64,000 bases of DNA. Origin: Chloroflexota bacterium. Lineage in GTDB: Bacteria; Chloroflexota; UBA6077; FW602-bin22; JAMCVK01. Made by a program: the position numbers and the translations under genes. The stretch spans positions 54,660 through 118,659 of the forward strand of contig JAMCVK010000014.1 in assembly GCA_023475225.1 (NCBI GenBank), given 5' to 3'. Positions within the stretch are counted from its first letter, which is position 1; every line of letters starts with the position of its first letter. Of the stretch, positions 26,886 to 36,505 are shown one piece after another. The notes below the pieces were generated by a model, which was given only the letters and a program-made list of their open reading frames with translations, was not told the DNA's origin and did no database searches.

Positions 26886-29279
26886 ATGCCCTCAATTGTC
26901 AGCAGCGTCTTTCTCCTCTCGGCGGCAACCCTACTCTTCGAGATCACTCTCACTCGCCTCTTCTCGGTCACGCAGTGGTACCACTTCGCCTTTGTCAGCG
27001 TGAGCGTTGCTCTCCTGGGCATTGGGGGCAGCGGCTCGTTCCTCGCCATACTCCCCTCAGGCTGGAAACGTTCCGCTAAGGGGGGGCTCGTTCCGCTTGT
27101 CCTTCTCTTCTCCTTGAGCTGTATCGGCAGCTACCTGGTGATCAATTACCTGCCCTTTGACTCCTTTCGCATCGCCTGGGACCGCGCCCAGATCGTTTAT
27201 CTGCTCATTTACTATATCTCTCTAAGTATACCCTTCTTCTTCGCCGCACTCTACGTCGCCATCTTGCTGGCTGCATTTCCAGCCCATGTCGGAAGCATCT
27301 ATGGCGCCAATCTGGCCGGATCGGCGTGCGGCTGTCTGGCCGTTATTCCCGCTCTCTCGCTTACTGGCGCACAGGGAGCGATAGTGCTATCTGCTCTCCT
27401 GGGAACGCTCGCCCTGTCTGCCCTTGCCTGGCCAAGGGGTAAGTGGCTCGCCGCGTCTCTACTCCTCTCCACTTTACTACTCTTGGCCCTCATTCATTCC
27501 CCAAAAGCACTGGATATCAGAATCTCACCCTATAAGGCCCTCAGCCAAGCTCTCCTCTATCCCGGGGCGAAGGTCTTACTGACGAAGTGGAATGCCTTTT
27601 CCCGTATAGATGTAATTGAGAGCGGGGGCATGCGCTCGGCGGTTGGGTTGAGCTTCGCTTATGAACAGCCTCCCCCACCCCAGCTAGGGCTGGCTATCGA
27701 TGGTGACGATATCTCGCCTATCTCCAAGGCCGCCGCAACCCCGTCCGAATTCCTCTCCTCCCTTCCCTCGGCTATCGTTTATCAGCTGCGCCCCAATCCC
27801 AGCCGGGTCCTGATTCTGGAACCGCGCGGCGGATTGGATGTACTGATGGCCCTACGGTTTGGGGCCCAAAGGGTCACCGTAGCTGAAGCCAATCCATTGA
27901 TAGTAGACGTCGTTGGACGATACTTCGCTGACTACGCCGGCAACATCTACGGCGACAAGCGTGTGACCGCCGTGGCCGAAGATGGGCGGAGCTATGTGCA
28001 CCGCTCTGAGGAGAAATTCGACATCGTGCAGGTAGCCTTGACCGACTCCTTCCGGCCGGTGTTTGCCGGCTCCTACGGCCTATCTGAAAACTATCTCTTA
28101 ACCAGCGAAGCCTTCCAGGATTACTACCAGCACCTCTCCCCGGAGGGGCTTCTCGTCGTATCACGCTGGCTTCAGATACCCCCATCCGAGGAGCTGCGCA
28201 CCTTTTCCCTGGTCGTTGTCGCCCTGAACAACCTCGGCATCGCGGACCCAGCGGCCCACCTCCTGGCCTTTCGTACCTGGTCAACAGTAACCATCCTGGC
28301 TAAGAAATCTCCTTTGGAAACAACAGAGATCGAAAGAGTGAAACGTTTCTGCAACGACTTGAAATATGACCTCATTTACTACCCGGGCATCAACCTAGCA
28401 GAGACGAATCGGTTCAACATCCTCCCCGGCAACGTTCACTATTACACCTTCCTGGCTCTTCTCTCGGACTCCACCAGAGCGCAGCTTTACCAGAGTTATC
28501 CCTATGATATTTCGCCCTCTACAGATGATAAGCCCTTCTTTTTCCACTTCTTCAAATGGCGGCAGACGTGGGCTATCTTGCAGAACCTGGGTAAGATGTG
28601 GCAGCCCTTTGGGGGTAGTGGCTATCTGTTACTGGTGGCCTTACTGGTGCTGGCCACCACCGTCTCAGGACTTATGATCCTTTTGCCTCTTTTTCTACTC
28701 AAAAAGGGCGGTGAGCCACTTCCACACCGCCGCTGGACCTTCGCCTATTTCTCCCTGATCGGGGTTGGTTATCTCTTCATCGAGATTCCACTTATGCAGC
28801 AATTCATCCTGTTTCTGGGTCAGCCCACCTACTCTTTCTCAGCCGTGCTGGCCGCCCTCCTCCTCTTCTCAGGCATCGGCAGCCTGCTCTCGGCCCGGTT
28901 CAAGCCCGGCACCATGTTTTTGTTACCACTATTGGGCTTCATTTATCCCTGGCTACTGGCTCAGATGTTCGAGCTGACGTTGGGGCAGGGCTTAGCGATT
29001 CGTTTCACCCTGAGCCTCCTCGCCCTGGCCCCCCTTGGTTTCCTGATGGGTCTTCCTTTTCCCAGCGGCCTCGGAATTGTGCATAAGATAGACGCAGGAC
29101 TGGTACCGTGGGCCTGGGGCGTAAACGGCTTTGCCTCAGTTATCGCCTCGATCCTCAGCGCCATGATCGCCGTCTCCTTCGGCTTCTCCACCGTCATTCG
29201 ACTGGCCAGCCTCAGTTATTTAGGTGCCACTCTCCTTTTGTCTTTAATCACCCAACCCGAGGCCAGACGACCACCCTAG
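26886..29279 (+). CDS. membrane-fused spermidine synthase-like protein
   Basis: The 797-residue product has three parts: an N-terminal block of about six membrane segments (1-210), a soluble SpeE-like domain (about 215-510) with the SAM-fold glycine region [13 protein letters not shown] and the acidic VTVAEANP, and a second membrane block (about 575-790). The order is that of the fused polyamine-synthase-like family. The catalytic Asp region is present as [13 protein letters not shown], but aminopropyl transfer is not proven. It starts 3 nt after the previous gene, so the two are co-translated. Its stop overlaps the convergent PCMT stop by 3 nt. Confidence 0.8.
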   Translation: MPSIVSSVFLLSAATLLFEITLTRLFSVTQWYHFAFVSVSVALLGIGGSGSFLAILPSGWKRSAKGGLVPLVLLFSLSCIGSYLVINYLPFDSFRIAWDRAQIVYLLIYYISLSIPFFFAALYVAILLAAFPAHVGSIYGANLAGSACGCLAVIPALSLTGAQGAIVLSALLGTLALSALAWPRGKWLAASLLLSTLLLLALIHSPKALDIRISPYKALSQALLYPGAKVLLTKWNAFSRIDVIESGGMRSAVGLSFAYEQPPPPQLGLAIDGDDISPISKAAATPSEFLSSLPSAIVYQLRPNPSRVLILEPRGGLDVLMALRFGAQRVTVAEANPLIVDVVGRYFADYAGNIYGDKRVTAVAEDGRSYVHRSEEKFDIVQVALTDSFRPVFAGSYGLSENYLLTSEAFQDYYQHLSPEGLLVVSRWLQIPPSEELRTFSLVVVALNNLGIADPAAHLLAFRTWSTVTILAKKSPLETTEIERVKRFCNDLKYDLIYYPGINLAETNRFNILPGNVHYYTFLALLSDSTRAQLYQSYPYDISPSTDDKPFFFHFFKWRQTWAILQNLGKMWQPFGGSGYLLLVALLVLATTVSGLMILLPLFLLKKGGEPLPHRRWTFAYFSLIGVGYLFIEIPLMQQFILFLGQPTYSFSAVLAALLLFSGIGSLLSARFKPGTMFLLPLLGFIYPWLLAQMFELTLGQGLAIRFTLSLLALAPLGFLMGLPFPSGLGIVHKIDAGLVPWAWGVNGFASVIASILSAMIAVSFGFSTVIRLASLSYLGATLLLSLITQPEARRPP

Positions 29280-30043
29280 CGTCCTCGCTGCAAGGGAACG
29301 AAGATAACATCACCTAAATTGGTCGAAATCAGTTGGTCACCTTTCTTTTCGATCAACCACAGAGTCTGATAGCTGCCCAGCGGCCCAACCGGAATGACCA
29401 ATCGTCCACCATCCTTCAGTTGCCGCACCAACGGTTGGGGAACGTGATCCGGCGCTGCAGTCACAATGATAGCGTCAAATGGAGCGTATTCCTCCCAACC
29501 AAAGTAGCCATCACCGATCTTTGTGTGTACCTTTCTATAGCCGAGCTCCGTCAAGCGCTCCGCCGCCCGTTTGGCCAGCACATCGATGATCTCGATCGTA
29601 TAAACCTGATCAGTCAACTCGGCCAGGACAGCCGCCTGATACCCTGAGCCAGTCCCGATCTCCAGTACTCTGTCCCCCGGCCGTATCCTCAGATGTTGGG
29701 TCATTAAGGCCACAATATAAGGCTGGGAGATGGTCTGCCCCTCCCCAATTGGTAGCGGATGATCACCATAGGCCTTACCCCAAAGCTCCCGACTGATGAA
29801 CCTGTGGCGAGGTACCTTGGCCATAACAGCCAACACGGCCTCATCAGTAACCCCTCGTGCCCGTATCTGGGTTTCCACCATGATGCGCCGCTGCGTCGCA
29901 AATCTTGCCTCCTCAGCGGCCGTCGTTGCTTCAGGCGGCTCTGTGGGCGTGGGCATCGCCGTCCGTCTCTCCACGCTCTCGACGCACCCAGCCCCAAGTA
30001 GCAAAATGGTCAGGGCCAGGAAGGCCAATAATCGCCGATTCAT
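29276..30043 (-). CDS. pcm: protein-L-isoaspartate O-methyltransferase with lipoprotein-like leader
   Basis: The catalytic part (about 55-255) is clearly [26 protein letters not shown] motif [19 protein letters not shown] and the C-terminal [20 protein letters not shown] repairs isoaspartyl residues with SAM. The first 54 residues are atypical: a hydrophobic signal segment ending GAGCVES (possible lipobox Cys at about 20) and a Pro/Thr-rich linker. The start is supported by AGGGGGATA just before the ATG at 30043, whereas the internal Met55 has no ribosome site. Export would be odd for a SAM enzyme, so membrane anchoring or an uncleaved leader is also possible. Confidence 0.88.
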   Translation of the reverse strand: MNRRLLAFLALTILLLGAGCVESVERRTAMPTPTEPPEATTAAEEARFATQRRIMVETQIRARGVTDEAVLAVMAKVPRHRFISRELWGKAYGDHPLPIGEGQTISQPYIVALMTQHLRIRPGDRVLEIGTGSGYQAAVLAELTDQVYTIEIIDVLAKRAAERLTELGYRKVHTKIGDGYFGWEEYAPFDAIIVTAAPDHVPQPLVRQLKDGGRLVIPVGPLGSYQTLWLIEKKGDQLISTNLGDVIFVPLQRGR

Positions 30044-30063
30044 CTTTGGGTATCCCCCTAAAT

Positions 30064-30753
30064 TTACAACCCAACGAAGTCTTCCGTTGGCCGCGTTTGA
30101 GTGGAAGGACTGCTGCTTTGCAAGCCTTTCGGTCGCAGCAGACGGCCGCTGAGGATGCCCCCAACGGCCGACAGGTCCTCAGTAGGTAGTTGATGACCGG
30201 CCGCGGCATCAAAGAGGATGTTGGCCGCAGGAGGCAGCTCAGCATCAGCCAGCCAAAGCAGGCAGGCCAGGAAGAGTCGAGGGAAAACGCGAAAAATGAA
30301 AGAGGCATCGGCCATGCGCGCCGGTTCTCCCCCGAGTGCCCTCGCCGCGGCGACGAAACCCTCCAGGTCAGCGCCGAAGGCTCGCGCTAGGGGATCGACT
30401 GAACGTTGCCGAAAGGCCGCATCGTAGACGCGCCCATCCGGCAGCTCCCGAAAGGAGACCCAACGTCCGGAGAGAGGTGTGCCATCGGCGTGAAGAAGAT
30501 AATGAAGCAGTAATATCTGGGTGGTAAGCGATGGCTCCTCACCTGTCTTCGCTTCACGCACCCTGACCTCAGGATAACTCACCCGGTGGGCACGCCCGAG
30601 GTAGGGGATTTCAAATTCGCCAGCGGTCGCCGTAAGGGGCACGTAAAGCACATCACCCTTGGCCGCAGTGACAAACGGCTCGAGGCCCGCTAAATCTCGA
30701 CAAGCCTTGACGAAGGCCGGGCGATAAGTGTCAAACACCCTGCGCTGATCCAT
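30064..30753 (-). CDS. DUF3786 domain protein
   Basis: The 229-residue protein matches the DUF3786 type: a central strand set ([22 protein letters not shown]), [26 protein letters not shown], and [31 protein letters not shown] near the C-terminus. Members are found in anaerobes and often lie near corrinoid or cobalamin-related genes; no such genes are seen here. No catalytic residues are recognised. It follows the DUF4446 gene by 8 nt and precedes pcm by 20 nt on the same strand, so the three are probably one transcript. Confidence 0.75.
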   Translation of the reverse strand: MDQRRVFDTYRPAFVKACRDLAGLEPFVTAAKGDVLYVPLTATAGEFEIPYLGRAHRVSYPEVRVREAKTGEEPSLTTQILLLHYLLHADGTPLSGRWVSFRELPDGRVYDAAFRQRSVDPLARAFGADLEGFVAAARALGGEPARMADASFIFRVFPRLFLACLLWLADAELPPAANILFDAAAGHQLPTEDLSAVGGILSGRLLRPKGLQSSSPSTQTRPTEDFVGL

Positions 30754-30761
30754 CGTTTCCC

Positions 30762-31280
30762 CTATCGCAGACGAGTCGATGGCCTCTCGGCATTGGCTTG
30801 TCTCAGGGCCTGTAGCTCCTCATCAGACAGATTGTACTTGGAGCGCCCCTTGTGAATCGGCTTAGCATAGATACGTGTACCCGTTCGGCTAAACAGTGAG
30901 CTCAGCACCAGTCCATTGTCCTCCGCATCAAGCATAGCGATCGCAAAGCTCTGATCGCCCCCCGTATCGTCGAAAGGATTGAAGCGGACCATCCCCACCC
31001 GCTGAATAGCTTGCTGCAATCTCCCATCCAGTTCTTGAGAGAATGCTGTCAACTCCTCGAGCTTCAGGGAGGTATCCGTGATACGCTCCAGATGCCTGTT
31101 AAGTAACTCTTCCAGATTACCGTGACCAACGTGACGCGTAAGAGCGCCATAGTGACGCATCATCCTGCTCACCCGTACCTGGAGATAAATAAGCCAAAAG
31201 AGTAGCAAGGTCACTAAAACTACGAGACCAAGCCAAAGATAGACTGCATGCTGACGGTAGAGCTCTTCCACGACTTCCAC
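30762..31280 (-). CDS. DUF4446 family membrane-anchored protein
   Basis: The 172-residue protein has one N-terminal membrane segment (about 14-36), a coiled-coil-like helical middle (about 60-100) and a conserved C-terminal domain beginning RFNPFDDTGGDQSFAIAMLD and ending YAKPIHKGRSKYNLSDEE. This layout is the DUF4446 family, commonly found in Firmicutes and Chloroflexi near chromosome-partitioning genes, with no proven role. The upstream gap of about 350 nt contains a repeat element and a divergent promoter. Confidence 0.8.
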   Translation of the reverse strand: MEVVEELYRQHAVYLWLGLVVLVTLLLFWLIYLQVRVSRMMRHYGALTRHVGHGNLEELLNRHLERITDTSLKLEELTAFSQELDGRLQQAIQRVGMVRFNPFDDTGGDQSFAIAMLDAEDNGLVLSSLFSRTGTRIYAKPIHKGRSKYNLSDEELQALRQANAERPSTRLR

Positions 31281-31349
31281 TACCTCATCCCTCCTTTCAC
31301 TAGGGTCATTTTATCCCATCCCTGCTAAGTTTGGCAAAGAGTTCGGACA

Positions 31350-31565
31350 GAGCGTTGAACATCTCCCCCAAATCCGCCTTCGGCGGATTCAAGGCGGCCC
31401 TGCGGGCTTGTTTTGGGGCACATCCGAGAGACCCTTACCAAGCTACGCCCCCTTAATCTCTCCTTGTGAGGCAGCAGGGGCGAGGTCACCTCGCCCCTAC
31501 ACCCTCCGCCCCAGCTTCTATTCCCCCCTTCTCCCGTCCTCCTTCGGAGGACGGGAGAAGGGGGG
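31350..31565. repeat. intergenic palindrome-rich repeat element (copy 2)
   Basis: No gene lies between 31281 and 31652. The region holds the shared core (GAGCGTTGAACATCTCCCCC, then TCCGCC-TTC-GGCGGA, GGCGGCCCTGCGGGCTTG, GGGGCACATCC). The module AGGGGCGAGGT-C-ACCTCGCCCCT lies at 31477-31499. A 20-bp hairpin (31523-31542 with 31546-31565, loop TTC) follows. The same hairpin type stands at 33636-33678 with paired base changes. Confidence 0.65.
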
Positions 31566-31600
31566 GTAAGGGGGGATGAGGGCAACCTCCCTTAGTATCC

Positions 31601-31630
31601 TTGTCGTATCAGCCAGAAATAAGATATAAT
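31601..31630 (+). promoter_or_regulatory. sigma-70 promoter for the small membrane protein gene
   Basis: TTGTCG (31601-31606), an 18-nt spacer and TATAAT (31625-31630). The -10 overlaps the ATG at 31629, which therefore cannot be the real start; ATG 31653 follows AGGAGG (31641-31646). Confidence 0.6.
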
Positions 31631-31652
31631 GGCTAAGGTTAGGAGGAAAAGA

Positions 31653-31937
31653 ATGCCCAAAAAAGCTCGTGACCAATATGGTCGAAAGATAAAAAAGAAA
31701 GCACAGCGGAAGATAGCTGCAAGCCCGCCAATAATAAGGCCAAGTCAGGCCACACCCGTGCAGTCTGCCCAGAGCCCTGTCCAGCCACGACCAATACCAC
31801 CCACACGGACTGGCCGTACTGGCCCCGCTACGCTAAGCACAGATTACAGCTACATCACCGCCGACCTGAAAAATATCGCCGTACTAGCCGGGATAATGCT
31901 CCTTGTCCTCATCGCCCTGACCTTCGTTATTAAATAG
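31653..31937 (+). CDS. small basic single-span membrane protein, hypothetical
   Basis: The 94-residue product has a Lys/Arg-rich N-terminus (PKKARDQYGRKIKKKAQRK), a Pro/Thr-rich middle and a C-terminal membrane helix (IAVLAGIMLLVLIALTFVIK). It is probably a tail-anchored protein with the basic part in the cytoplasm. No family is recognised. The start 31653 is chosen from the ribosome site and the promoter position. Its last 54 nt overlap the 3' end of the convergent GT9 gene. Confidence 0.6.
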   Translation: MPKKARDQYGRKIKKKAQRKIAASPPIIRPSQATPVQSAQSPVQPRPIPPTRTGRTGPATLSTDYSYITADLKNIAVLAGIMLLVLIALTFVIK

Positions 31938-33062
31938 CGCCCACTGCTCTTCCACAGCCGACCAAACGTCAGCGACGCTTATCGCCGCCATGCATCGTAT
32001 CACAGGGCATGGCGGAAAGGCACCATTACGGAAGCAGGGACTACACGGTTCAGCGCTGCGGACAACTTTGGCCCGTGTTGTATAGGGGCCATACATCCCA
32101 GGATCCGAAGGTCCAAAGATGGCCACCAGCGGGGTACCCACAGCTACGGCCAGGTGCATGGGGCCAGTGTCATTACCTACAAAGAGGGCGCAACGTTGGA
32201 TAACAGCGCCGAGCTGCCCCAGGGTGAGGCCACCCACAAGGTCGACCGCCGGGTAGCGCATACTATTCTGTACCTGGGTGGCCAACGGTCCATCAGAAAG
32301 ACCCCCCACTAAAAGAATGGTCACCCCCAAACTCTCTACCGCCCTATCGGCTACAGTGGCAAAACGTTCTGGTAACCAACGCTTGGCGGCCAGGGTCATC
32401 CCTGGATTGCTTCCCCCACCGGGGTGAATGGCTAACAGTCTCGTCCCTTTGGTCCCAACGCTGCTCAGCGCCTCCTCTGCCTTAAGGTGGTCCTCAGGCG
32501 AAGGATAAAAAGATAACCGAGCCTCTTGAGGTAGGATCCCGATAGCCCGTACCGTATCTAAATATAGCTCCGCCTCGTGCCGCCCTGGCCGACAAGGAAC
32601 CCTCAGGGTCAGGGGGAAACCGCGCCCCTCACTATCAAGGCCAATCCGGATAGGGATACCGGCCAGAAACGGCAGCAAGCTGATCCACAGAGAACGATCC
32701 AGAACGAAGGCACAATCCCAGCGACCACGGCGCAAGGATTTGATGAGAGCGAGATACTCGCCCAAAGTGAACCTTGCTCCGCTGCCCACACGGCCACAAT
32801 CGACTATCTCCTTGATCGCAGGATGTCCCTCTATCACGGCCCGAGACCAGGCCGAGACGGCAAAGCCGAGGCGAGCCTGGGGAAACTGCCGCTGCAGCGC
32901 GGCCAGGGTTGGCGTAGCCATCAACACGTCCCCAATGCAACACGGTTTAATCACCAGAATAGAAGATGGCCGAAAATCCTCCGGCCATCCTGTCTGTCGA
33001 AAGAGGGGGCGCAAAATCCTCCCGACAAAGCTGATCAGATGCCCTTTGAATCGCCTTAGCAC
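31884..33062 (-). CDS. glycosyltransferase family 9 (heptosyltransferase-like)
   Basis: The product of about 392 residues shows GT9 hallmarks: ILVIKPCCIGDVLMATPTL at the start of the first Rossmann domain, LAIHPGGGSNPG at the second, and the donor-binding FVGNDTGPMHLAVAVGTP. GT9 enzymes add heptose or other sugars to LPS cores or other surface glycans. Chloroflexota generally lack LPS, so a different envelope glycan is likely. The longest frame starts with TTG 33101 inside fabZ; GTG 33062, 1 nt after the fabZ stop, fits the family start better. It is transcribed with fabZ. Confidence 0.85.
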   Translation of the reverse strand: MLRRFKGHLISFVGRILRPLFRQTGWPEDFRPSSILVIKPCCIGDVLMATPTLAALQRQFPQARLGFAVSAWSRAVIEGHPAIKEIVDCGRVGSGARFTLGEYLALIKSLRRGRWDCAFVLDRSLWISLLPFLAGIPIRIGLDSEGRGFPLTLRVPCRPGRHEAELYLDTVRAIGILPQEARLSFYPSPEDHLKAEEALSSVGTKGTRLLAIHPGGGSNPGMTLAAKRWLPERFATVADRAVESLGVTILLVGGLSDGPLATQVQNSMRYPAVDLVGGLTLGQLGAVIQRCALFVGNDTGPMHLAVAVGTPLVAIFGPSDPGMYGPYTTRAKVVRSAEPCSPCFRNGAFPPCPVIRCMAAISVADVWSAVEEQWALFNNEGQGDEDKEHYPG

Positions 33063-33063
33063 T

Positions 33064-33516
33064 TCACTTCTCTGCCAGTCTTTCCACGGGTGTGAGAGCA
33101 AACAAGATCTCCCCCTCCGCTACCACCTGACCGTCCACCGTAGCACGCCCATGCATCTTACCGATGGGCCCGCGCACTTTACTGAGCGTAACCTCTAAAC
33201 GAAGGGTATCACCGGGCACGACCGGCCGGCGAAAGCGGAAGCCATCGATGCCGGCTAATACACCCATCTTGCCTTTGTGCTCCGCATTGGCCAGGACAGC
33301 AGCGCCCCCTGTTTGGGCCAGGGCCTCCACAATGAGCACACCGGGCATAATAGCGTAACCCGGGAAATGCCCTTGAAAGAAGGGCTCATTGATTGTGACG
33401 TTCTTGATCCCGACGGCCCGGCTGCCGTCAGGTGCGAGCTCAACGATCCGATCCACCAAGAGGAAGGGGTAACGATGGGGTAATGCCTCCCATATCTCTT
33501 TAATGCCCAGCATCAA
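33064..33516 (-). CDS. fabZ: 3-hydroxyacyl-ACP dehydratase FabZ
   Basis: The 150-residue protein is a full-length single hot-dog FabZ. It contains [13 protein letters not shown] near the N-terminus, the catalytic His in FFQGHFPGY (H50) and the catalytic Glu in [15 protein letters not shown] (E64). It dehydrates beta-hydroxyacyl-ACP in fatty-acid elongation. The ATG at 33516 is preceded by AGGAGG. It is isolated from other fatty-acid genes here and is joined to a glycosyltransferase gene. Confidence 0.95.
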   Translation of the reverse strand: MMLGIKEIWEALPHRYPFLLVDRIVELAPDGSRAVGIKNVTINEPFFQGHFPGYAIMPGVLIVEALAQTGGAAVLANAEHKGKMGVLAGIDGFRFRRPVVPGDTLRLEVTLSKVRGPIGKMHGRATVDGQVVAEGEILFALTPVERLAEK

Positions 33517-33570
33517 TAGCCTCCTTACACTCCACGTATCCTGAGGCTACAGCCTTAAAGGCTGTTGAGG

Positions 33571-33840
33571 GAGTTAAATATCTCCCCCCAAACCCCCGCA
33601 GGGGGTTCAAGGGGAAATGCCCTCATCCCCCCTTACCCCCCTTCTCCCGTCCCCCTTCGGGGGACGGGAGAAGGGGGGATTTTGAACTAGGGCGTCCGCC
33701 GAAGGCGGATAGGACCCTCCAAGGAGGGGGTTCCCTCCTTGACCTCCCCTTACTCCAGTGGGGGGAATTGGATCTAGGCTGTGTCCCCTAGTCCATCCCG
33801 GCAGTGGGGCTGTGCCTCCCCTGGAACCCCCGCTGCTCAC
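33571..33840. repeat. intergenic palindrome-rich repeat element (copy 3)
   Basis: The 331-nt gap between fabZ and the GT2 gene has no gene. It carries the core (GAGTTAAATATCTCCCCCC, then AACCCCCGCAGGGGGTT) and a 20-bp hairpin at 33636-33655/33659-33678 (loop TTC). A GTCCGCCGAAGGCGGAT module (near 33690) and a CCTCCAAGGAGGGGG-type hairpin follow. Relative to copy 2 the hairpin arm reads CCCCC/GGGGG instead of CCTCC/GGAGG, a compensatory change. Confidence 0.65.
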
Positions 33841-33847
33841 TCTCACT

Positions 33848-34822
33848 TTACCGTTTGCTCACTTTCTTTTCGCCACCGCTCTGATTCTGTACTTCCAGAT
33901 TTCTCACCTTATAAAGTATCTCCTCAAGCAAACGGCGATTGGCTGCAATCAAGTCGGCCAGTAGGCCGATCAGGAAGACCTGGAAGCCAACGATTAAGAA
34001 GACGGCCGCCAGGATAAGGGACTGAACATGACCAGCCCCCGTGCCAGTGAAGTAATAATAAAGGAAGCGGCCTACACCGGCTGCACCAATCAGACAGAGG
34101 AACAGGCCAAGATAGAAGAAGACTTTGAGTGGTTCGTACATCGCATAAACGCGGATGATCGTCGCCGCCGACTCCTTAAGGTAGCCCCAGAGTCCTTTAA
34201 TCAGGCGCGACTCACGTAGCTGCTCGTGAGTGGTGATGGGGATATGGGCCACGACCATGCGCTGCGTCCCAGCCTGGATAAGCGTTTCCAGCGTATAGGT
34301 ATACTTCGAGATCACGTTCAGCCGCAGGGCTGCCTCGCGAGAAAATGCCCGGAAACCGCTCGGTGCATCCGGGACAGCCGTGTGCGAGGCCTTGCGCACG
34401 GTCCAGCTACCTATGGCCTGAAGCAGTTTCTTCGGCAATGAGAATTGAGCGCTCTTACCCGTCTGCCGGTCCCCCACGACGATCTCTGCCTCACCAGCGA
34501 TGATTGGCCGGATCAACCTGGGAATCTCCTCTTGCGGATATTGGTTGTCGCCATCGGTGTTGACGATGATATCTGCGCCAAGCTTCAAACAGGCATCCAG
34601 GCCGCTTTGAAAGGCAGCCGCCAGTCCCTTATTACCCACGTGACGGACAATATGATCCACTTCAAGCTGCCGGGCCACTTCCGCAGTATGATCCGTGGAC
34701 CCGTCGTCGACGACCAACACCTCAACCTGATCCACATCCGGGATTTCCCTAGGGATGCTGGCCACCACAAAGGGCAAGGTCTGCTCTTCATTATAGCAAG
34801 GGATCTGGACGATCAGCTTCAT
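33848..34822 (-). CDS. GT2 glycosyltransferase, polyprenyl-phosphate sugar synthase-like
   Basis: The 324-residue protein has a GT-A domain with VLVVDDGSTDHT (about 35-46) and the DxD-type IIVNTDGDNQYPQEEI (about 85-100), followed by two membrane segments near 235-305. This layout is typical of GT2 enzymes that load a sugar onto polyprenyl phosphate (dolichyl-phosphate-mannose-synthase-like). The product would feed membrane GT-C enzymes, of which several candidates lie in the window. A hairpin separates it from the secreted repeat protein upstream. Confidence 0.87.
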   Translation of the reverse strand: MKLIVQIPCYNEEQTLPFVVASIPREIPDVDQVEVLVVDDGSTDHTAEVARQLEVDHIVRHVGNKGLAAAFQSGLDACLKLGADIIVNTDGDNQYPQEEIPRLIRPIIAGEAEIVVGDRQTGKSAQFSLPKKLLQAIGSWTVRKASHTAVPDAPSGFRAFSREAALRLNVISKYTYTLETLIQAGTQRMVVAHIPITTHEQLRESRLIKGLWGYLKESAATIIRVYAMYEPLKVFFYLGLFLCLIGAAGVGRFLYYYFTGTGAGHVQSLILAAVFLIVGFQVFLIGLLADLIAANRRLLEEILYKVRNLEVQNQSGGEKKVSKR

Positions 34823-34870
34823 TGGTCTCCATCTAAGATGGACAATATATTCACTAGAAGATAAATAGAA

Positions 34871-34898
34871 GAGCCAGCAATCAAACGATCGCTGGCTC
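34871..34898 (-). terminator. terminator-like hairpin after the secreted repeat protein gene
   Basis: GAGCCAGC (34871-34878) pairs with GCTGGCTC (34891-34898), extended with one mismatch. On the minus strand TTCTATTT follows. It lies 30 nt after the stop at 34929. The plus-strand side is also T-rich (CCCCTTTT). Confidence 0.55.
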
Positions 34899-34928
34899 CC
34901 CTTTTATCCCTTTGATTGAGATGACTGA

Positions 34929-36356
34929 CTATTGATTGGAGCCGTTGTAGCTCATCAGCCAATCGCCGGGTCCAGCATCACTGACGTTATCATCGCCCTT
35001 TTGCTTCTCCTCATTCACCACGGCGACGACCTTTACGCCGCCAGTCGAGGTTACCTTCACTGAACCGTTGAAGCGCTGAGGCAGCCCATCATTGGGTTGA
35101 TACCACATTTGAGCGGTTCCTGGCTGGATCGTAGCGGTCTTCGTCGTGTTATAAGTGGCGCTCTTGTACTCCAGGGTCACGTTGGCTGCCGCTGTATCCA
35201 CGTTCATAACGGTCAAGCTGGTCACCCATCCGTAGTACATGTTCATAATAACGGGGAGAGCGATCGTCGCCGAGCCGCCAGTGAACCCATTGTAGGCCGA
35301 TAAGCGACCGGTCACATTATTCAGGATATTGGCCACAGCCACAATGTTCTTCCCATTCGTACTGGTTACGGTCACCGAACCGTGGAATTTCGAGCCCAGA
35401 CCGTCATTAGGCTGGTACCAGAGATTGGACTGCCCGGGCTTGATAGTAGCCGTAGCCGTCTTGACCGTCTGGCCGAGATGGTTCTTATACACAGCCTGGA
35501 CGTTAGCATCAGCGGTATCCACGTTCTGGACGAGGAAGCTGGTAAGGAAGCTGTAATAATCGTTGTAGATTACCGGTAGGTAAGCGACCGTGCCCGCTGC
35601 GGCTGAGGAGAAGCCATTCGATGTAGAGAAGAGCCCATTGCCGGCGCTGCTGGAGATGTTGAATATGGCTACCACCTTTTTGCCCCCCGCAGCCTCGACG
35701 ACGGCCGAACCAACAAAGTTAGAGCCAAGCGCCGTCTGACCGGCCTGATCAAAGGTATAGGAGGCGCCAGACTTGATCGTTGTCGTCTTCGTATCTACTG
35801 TCGTACCGAGCTTGTTCTTGAAGGTCACCGTCACACTGGCATCGGCTGTATCGGCGTTCTGGACGACGATGTTCGATGTATAGCCATAATACTCTCTATA
35901 TACGGATGGGATATAGAAAGAGGAGGCTGCCTGATCATCGTTCACGCCGCTATAGCTACCGCCCGTGCTAGGATTAGATGAAACCAGGTTGGCGATCGCC
36001 ACCACGCGCACAGGGTCGCTGCTTATCACTGCGGAGTAGCGGCCAGAGGCAAGCCCAGTGAGATTGGGCACATACCACAGCTTGGAGGCCCCAGCTGCCA
36101 CCGTCACCGTATCCGAGAACTTAACCGCCCCGTTCTGATCGACGATCTCCAACTTTACGGTCGCACTCTGGGTGCTAGGATTCTGTACAGTGATGCTGCT
36201 TACCCAGGTTCCCGGGGGTGAACCCAGCGGAGCGGCCAGAGCGACCGATGTGCTCTTTGCTCCACCCCCCACCCCCGCTACCCCCAGCAGGGCGAGGGAT
36301 ATCGCCAAAACCAAAGCCACCACGGCCATCGCCACAACAGTGAGTCTTCTCATCAT
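34929..36356 (-). CDS. secreted protein built of four tandem beta-sandwich-like repeats
   Basis: The 475-residue protein has a signal peptide (about 1-30, MMRRLTVVAMAVVALVL...) and then four repeats of 95-105 residues starting near 50, 155, 265 and 372. Each contains a strand pair such as TSNIVVQNADTADASVTVTF followed by G-x-KVVAIxN. The repeats after the first open with (Y)LPVI- or FYIPSVY-like segments. The domain is common in Chloroflexi exoproteins; its role is unknown, but binding or surface display is likely. The start follows a TTGACA/TAGTAT promoter. Confidence 0.78.
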   Translation of the reverse strand: MMRRLTVVAMAVVALVLAISLALLGVAGVGGGAKSTSVALAAPLGSPPGTWVSSITVQNPSTQSATVKLEIVDQNGAVKFSDTVTVAAGASKLWYVPNLTGLASGRYSAVISSDPVRVVAIANLVSSNPSTGGSYSGVNDDQAASSFYIPSVYREYYGYTSNIVVQNADTADASVTVTFKNKLGTTVDTKTTTIKSGASYTFDQAGQTALGSNFVGSAVVEAAGGKKVVAIFNISSSAGNGLFSTSNGFSSAAAGTVAYLPVIYNDYYSFLTSFLVQNVDTADANVQAVYKNHLGQTVKTATATIKPGQSNLWYQPNDGLGSKFHGSVTVTSTNGKNIVAVANILNNVTGRLSAYNGFTGGSATIALPVIMNMYYGWVTSLTVMNVDTAAANVTLEYKSATYNTTKTATIQPGTAQMWYQPNDGLPQRFNGSVKVTSTGGVKVVAVVNEEKQKGDDNVSDAGPGDWLMSYNGSNQ

Positions 36357-36408
36357 ACCCTCCTCGTGAGATGAATGGACGGGTGATCGCTAGCTGGATG
36401 CTGAATAC

Positions 36409-36437
36409 ATACTAGCACCAGAAACAGCATTTGTCAA
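36409..36437 (-). promoter_or_regulatory. sigma-70 promoter for the secreted repeat protein
   Basis: On the minus strand TTGACA (36437-36432), a 17-nt spacer and TAGTAT (36414-36409) precede the start at 36356 by about 50 nt. Confidence 0.65.
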
Positions 36438-36505
36438 TAGCATAAAATTGCGAATTTTGCCCGCTTGGCCCAAAGATGGCTGCGAGACCAACCTTTGCCC
36501 ATAAA

